Assembly (NCBI RefSeq): GCF_900491745.1
Contig: NZ_UETR01000002.1
Location: 384,844-448,843, forward strand
DNA: 64,000 nt
DNA from: Amarolinea aalborgensis
GTDB lineage: Bacteria > Chloroflexota > Anaerolineae > SSC4 > Amarolineaceae
Direction: 5' to 3'
Part shown: one piece after another, positions 61,361 to 64,000 of the stretch
Numbering within the stretch: the first letter of the stretch is position 1
How the letters are laid out: every line of letters begins with the position of its first letter
The notes under the pieces: generated by a model
The model's database searches: none
Seen by the model: only the letters and a program-made list of their open reading frames with translations
What the model was told of the DNA's origin: nothing
Translations under genes and position numbers: made by a program

Positions 61361-61900
61361 CTAACGCACTACTTCGTATAAAAAGCGGCGGCCGCCGCCG
61401 TCCACGTTCTCAATGCCTACACGGTAGAGCAGTCCCTTGCTTTCCAGATCGCGCAGGCGGTTGCTCTTCGTGCTCGGCGAAAGGTCGCCGGGCAGGTCTT
61501 GCGCACTGATCTGTTTGAGTTCCAACGCTTGCACGAAGGTTTCACGCAGCACGGGACTGAGCGCGCCCAAAATCTGCAGCTCGCCCCGGCTGCTGACATG
61601 AACGCAGGCCAAGCCGCGACGATTGAGCGCCACGTCTACGCTTTCGACGACGGAAGGCGCCGCGTTGCGAATCACGACGAAGCGCTCGATCTTGCTGCTG
61701 TCTTGCGCGGCTTCGACCAGCGAAACCACGACTTCGTCCGCCCAGGAGAAATCCATGAACATCGTCTTGGCGCACTCTAGAACCAGCAGGCTGCGCCGCG
61801 GCAGTCTGTATATTTCTTCAAGCAGCCGCTTGGCCATGCCATGATCACGCCCTCCAAGAATGGCGTTGTCGAGGGTGATCACTTTTTCATAAAGCGCCAT
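61361..61900 (-). CDS. STAS-like domain fused to a winged helix
   Basis: A 179-residue protein. Residues ~1-110 resemble a STAS-like (DUF4325-type) fold: alternating strands and helices with LLVLECAKTMFMDFSWADEVVVSLVEAA and RFVVIRNAAPSVVESVDVAL. Residues ~115-178 look like a winged helix (LRETFVQALELKQISAQDL..., STKSNRLRDLESKGLLYRVG, RRFLYEVV). It starts two bases after the stop of the STAS-HATPase gene and is likely its partner. A plausible role is a DNA-binding output of a partner-switching signalling pair; no close characterised relative is recognised. It is followed by nrdJ after a 102-bp gap. Confidence 0.72.
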   Translation of the reverse strand: MALYEKVITLDNAILGGRDHGMAKRLLEEIYRLPRRSLLVLECAKTMFMDFSWADEVVVSLVEAAQDSSKIERFVVIRNAAPSVVESVDVALNRRGLACVHVSSRGELQILGALSPVLRETFVQALELKQISAQDLPGDLSPSTKSNRLRDLESKGLLYRVGIENVDGGGRRFLYEVVR

Positions 61901-61902
61901 GT

Positions 61903-62775
61903 TTAACCTGTCTCAGTCACCTGGCTGAACGAGATGCCAACCTGGGCGCCCGCGAAAAATGCGACATGCAGCGCTTGGGGCTGCTTGTCGGCGCTCAGTT
62001 GTAACTTTGCGTCGCCTGAGCGTAGGGAAAGGCGCCCTTGGTAGCGGCGCACCAATTGACGCACGCTGGAAAGTCCTAAACCGCCGCCAGTTGCTCGGCT
62101 GGAGAGCCCCTCCAGCGCCTGCGCCACGGCCTGCGCGTGCGTCCAGTGACCGGCTTCGGCATGTCGTTGGCTCAAGCTCTGGCGGATGCCAATCCCCATA
62201 TCAGCCACACCAATGCTCACGTAACGTCGCCCCTGGCGGTCGCGGTATAAATGCGCCGCGGCCAACCCTAGATCGCGGCTGTGATCCTTGACATTGCTGC
62301 TCAGCTCAGACACGATCTTGGCGCTGTCTATCAAGTCGCCCACACTGAAGCCAAGCTCTGCACGCGCCAACTCTAGAAAACGACCTACCACCAGCGCCAC
62401 ATCGGTGCTGGCCTGAATCGGGGTCAGCCCCAGGCCGTACGCGTCCCTGTGTGCTGCGCTGCGCGTGCGGCCGGTGTTGCGCAGAGTGCTGTAGAGCGCC
62501 AACTGGTCGTGAAATCCCATGCTGTGACCGAACTGCCAGGCGTCGCTGTCCCTGGAAAGAACAAAGGCCACTGGATGATCCTGGCGCTGCAGCGAGCGCG
62601 CCAGCATGACCAGGCAAACCATTCCGTATGGATCCATGAAACGAACGCCGCTGAGATCAATCACGATCTCGCGCTGCGGCTCAGGCGCTCGCTGCGTAAT
62701 GCCTGTCAGCAAACGGTCGAATGTCACACTGTTGAAACGATCGCCGCTGCTGAGCGCAAATCGAATCTCACTCAT
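61903..62775 (-). CDS. STAS domain fused to a GHKL (HATPase_c) anti-sigma-like kinase domain
   Basis: A 290-residue protein. Residues ~1-105 are a STAS-like domain (REIVIDLSGVRFMDPYGMVCLVMLAR). Residues ~120-290 form a GHKL ATPase: N-box SELSSNVKDHS (Glu157, Asn161), G1 box VADMGIGI (Asp192, Gly194, Gly196) and G2 box GGGLGLSSVRQLV (230-242). Usually the antagonist (STAS) and the kinase (SpoIIAB/RsbW) are separate proteins; here they are fused. Its partner, a STAS-wHTH protein, follows two bases downstream. It lies between nrdR and nrdJ on the same transcript, hinting at signal input into deoxynucleotide supply; that link is inference. Confidence 0.8.
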   Translation of the reverse strand: MSEIRFALSSGDRFNSVTFDRLLTGITQRAPEPQREIVIDLSGVRFMDPYGMVCLVMLARSLQRQDHPVAFVLSRDSDAWQFGHSMGFHDQLALYSTLRNTGRTRSAAHRDAYGLGLTPIQASTDVALVVGRFLELARAELGFSVGDLIDSAKIVSELSSNVKDHSRDLGLAAAHLYRDRQGRRYVSIGVADMGIGIRQSLSQRHAEAGHWTHAQAVAQALEGLSSRATGGGLGLSSVRQLVRRYQGRLSLRSGDAKLQLSADKQPQALHVAFFAGAQVGISFSQVTETG

Positions 62776-62805
62776 GGCCTGACCAGCCTCACGGCGTTGT
62801 CTTGC

Positions 62806-63264
62806 CTAGCGTGGTTGACCCCCTGACGGCAGCAGCTTGTCAATCTCGTTGCGCACCGCATAGAGGTCTTGCAGTTGCAAGTAGACCGTGGCAAAGCGGA
62901 TATAGGCAACCAGGTCCAATTCCTTCAATTCTTTGAGAACGACTTCGCCGATGGCGTCACTGAGTACTTCGGTTCGGCCCAGGTTGTATAACTGTTCTTC
63001 TACCCGCTCAACCAGGCGCTCCATGTCCGCCATGGCAATGGGGCGCTTGGCGCAGGCGATACGAATCCCGCTCAATAACTTCTGCCGGTCGTACGGCTCG
63101 CGCCGGCCGTCGCTCTTGACCACCATCAAGCTGGCTGCCACCTGCTCATAGGTGGTAAAACGCCCTCCACACTGATGACATTCGCGCCGTCGCCGAATCC
63201 CATCACCGGCGCCCCGCGTGTCAACCACGCGATGATCAGTGCTCTTGCAATGAGGACAGAACAT
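62806..63264 (-). CDS. nrdR: NrdR transcriptional repressor of ribonucleotide reductase genes
   Basis: A 152-residue NrdR. The N-terminal zinc ribbon starts MFCPHCKSTDHRVVDTR, with the second pair in RECHQCGGRFTTYEQV; the ATP-cone follows (about 45-135, LMVVKSDGRREPYDRQKLLSGIRIAC). NrdR senses ATP/dATP and represses RNR genes by binding paired NrdR boxes, which are present just upstream. The ATG at 63264 is chosen over a GTG six bases upstream because AGGTGAG precedes it at normal spacing. It heads the operon nrdR-(STAS-HATPase)-(STAS-wHTH)-nrdJ, 30 bp before the next gene. Confidence 0.95.
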   Translation of the reverse strand: MFCPHCKSTDHRVVDTRGAGDGIRRRRECHQCGGRFTTYEQVAASLMVVKSDGRREPYDRQKLLSGIRIACAKRPIAMADMERLVERVEEQLYNLGRTEVLSDAIGEVVLKELKELDLVAYIRFATVYLQLQDLYAVRNEIDKLLPSGGQPR

Positions 63265-63390
63265 GCTCACCTACGTTTCAATACCCGCCGTGGTGCAACA
63301 AGTGGTTGCCGATAACCCATGCGCCTGAATCGAGGCATACCGTCGAGGCCGGGGAGCAGGCACGTACGAACGCATCTATTGGTCAGTCCA

Positions 63391-63437
63391 ACACTACATG
63401 TAGTGTATTTTGATAGTGCAACCACAATATATAGTGG
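63391..63437 (-). promoter_or_regulatory. Tandem NrdR boxes upstream of the nrdR-nrdJ operon
   Basis: Two 16-bp palindromes, ACACTACATGTAGTGT (63391-63406) and CCACAATATATAGTGG (63422-63437), lie 31 bp apart start to start, about three helical turns. Both fit the NrdR-box pattern ACACwAtATaTwGTGT, with the second diverged at its ends. They lie 127 bp upstream of nrdR and presumably overlap its promoter, giving autorepression. Confidence 0.88.
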
Positions 63438-63542
63438 TATCCTTACGGGCTAGATTCTACCACAGATGCCTTGACAATGCAAACTGACCGCGACGATGGC
63501 AGCCTGGCCGTCGAAGGCCAACCGTATAAACTCATGGCCTGT

Positions 63543-63571
63543 TTGACGGCTAACGCTGCGCCTGCTACAAT
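63543..63571 (+). promoter_or_regulatory. Promoter of maf (leaderless transcript predicted)
   Basis: TTGACG (63543-63548) and TACAAT (63566-63571) at 17-bp spacing. The ATG at 63580 begins only 8 nt after the -10 box, so the mRNA would be leaderless. Confidence 0.65.
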
Positions 63572-63579
63572 CACGACCC

Positions 63580-64000
63580 ATGACCAGCCAACCCATCCAT
63601 TCAACTCTCGTCCTGGCCTCGTCGTCGCCGCGCCGCCGCGACCTGTTGACGCGGCTCGGCCTGATGTTCGAGGCGGTGGCCGCGGATGTCAACGAAGAGG
63701 CCTATGCGGGTGAAGAGCCTGAGCCGCTTGCGCGCCGTCTCAGCCGGGCCAAGGCCTGGGCGGTGGCGCAACGTCGCCCCAACGCCTTGATCCTGGCGTC
63801 CGACACGGTCGTCGCACGCCAGGGTGAACTGCTCGGCAAGCCGCTCGATGCCCAGGATGCTGCGCGCATGCTGCGCCTGCTGCGTAACACCGATCATGTG
63901 GTCATCACCGCGGTGACCGGGCTGGACCCAACGCAGGGCCGTGAGATCACCCTGGTGAGCACAAGCACGGTTTGGATGCGCGCCTACGGCGAGGACGAAC
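63580..64000 (+). CDS. maf: Maf-family nucleoside triphosphate pyrophosphatase (3' truncated by window end)
   Basis: The first 140 residues of a Maf/YhdE protein, still open at the end of the window. The signature LVLASSSPRRRDLLTRLGL (residues 9-27) and ILASDTVVARQGELLGKPLDAQDAARMLR (about 72-100), with the catalytic Asp in SDTVV, are clear. Maf proteins hydrolyse modified or canonical pyrimidine nucleoside triphosphates to monophosphates (house-cleaning) and are linked to septum formation. Full family length is ~190-200 residues. The gene is divergent from the nrdR operon across a 315-bp region holding the NrdR boxes and its own promoter. Confidence 0.93.
   Translation, partial: MTSQPIHSTLVLASSSPRRRDLLTRLGLMFEAVAADVNEEAYAGEEPEPLARRLSRAKAWAVAQRRPNALILASDTVVARQGELLGKPLDAQDAARMLRLLRNTDHVVITAVTGLDPTQGREITLVSTSTVWMRAYGEDE

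Noticed and set aside
1..64000. tRNA, rRNA, tmRNA or 6S RNA genes
   Set aside because: No cloverleaf with proper T-loop and acceptor stem or rRNA-like conserved sequence was noticed on reading both strands.

Overview
The window is GC-rich, gene-dense bacterial chromosome. It carries no rRNA or tRNA gene, so taxonomy is inferred from gene content. The signs point to the phylum Chloroflexota (Anaerolineae/Caldilineae/Ardenticatenia-like): secreted proteins with long Pro-Thr linkers, a CHAT-protease/sulfatase-modifying-type fusion, M6 proteases with DNRLRE tails, a coenzyme-B12-dependent ribonucleotide reductase with an intein, carotenoid-type genes, and many intergenic palindromic or low-complexity repeats. 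Promoters look like ordinary sigma-70 sites, including two perfect TTGACA-17-TATAAT promoters.

Layout. 0-5.2 kb is a conflict/defence-type cluster: HicAB toxin-antitoxin, a membrane-anchored CHAT protease with a C-terminal FGE-sulfatase domain, and an AbiEi/AbiEii pair. 5.2-12.5 kb holds a DMT exporter, a three-way-junction palindrome, a frameshifted SDR/DUF2867 gene, a 1.2-kb palindromic repeat array, an MFS exporter and two membrane-anchored alpha/beta hydrolases. 12.7-17 kb holds a CrtO/CrtI-like oxidoreductase, a CruF-like membrane protein, a tocopherol-cyclase-like protein and a haem-binding protein. 17-20.7 kb (minus) is lutABC plus a six-helix membrane protein. 20.8-23.6 kb is an AAA-ATPase/PD-(D/E)XK gene overlapping a TrkA-N channel-like gene. 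23.7-31.2 kb encodes two giant secreted GH13 amylases, each with both a cohesin-like and a dockerin-like module. 31.2-36.1 kb has tandem 215-bp repeats, a DUF433/DUF5615 toxin-antitoxin-like pair, an ADP-forming acyl-CoA synthetase and a Fic protein. 36.2-42.5 kb is an envelope glycosylation block (GT39, lipoprotein, two GT2). 42.6-44.8 kb (minus) has an LMW phosphatase, HPF, ComF and a Flp-like pilin. 45-52 kb has an M6 metalloprotease and a ScyD/ScyE-like beta-propeller protein sharing a duplicated C-terminal module. 52.4-57.2 kb (minus) is yggT, proC, yggS, pgeF and a radical SAM gene. 57.4-63.4 kb (minus) is nrdR, STAS-HATPase, STAS-wHTH and nrdJ (with intein) behind a pair of NrdR boxes. 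A truncated maf gene closes the window.

The most interesting items are: (i) the ribonucleotide-reductase regulon with a two-gene STAS/ATPase partner-switch-like module lodged between nrdR and nrdJ; (ii) the two amylases carrying cohesin-like and dockerin-like modules in opposite orders; (iii) the CHAT-TM-FGE fusion beside toxin-antitoxin genes; (iv) several unusual repeat families, one of which has expanded inside a radical SAM coding sequence.
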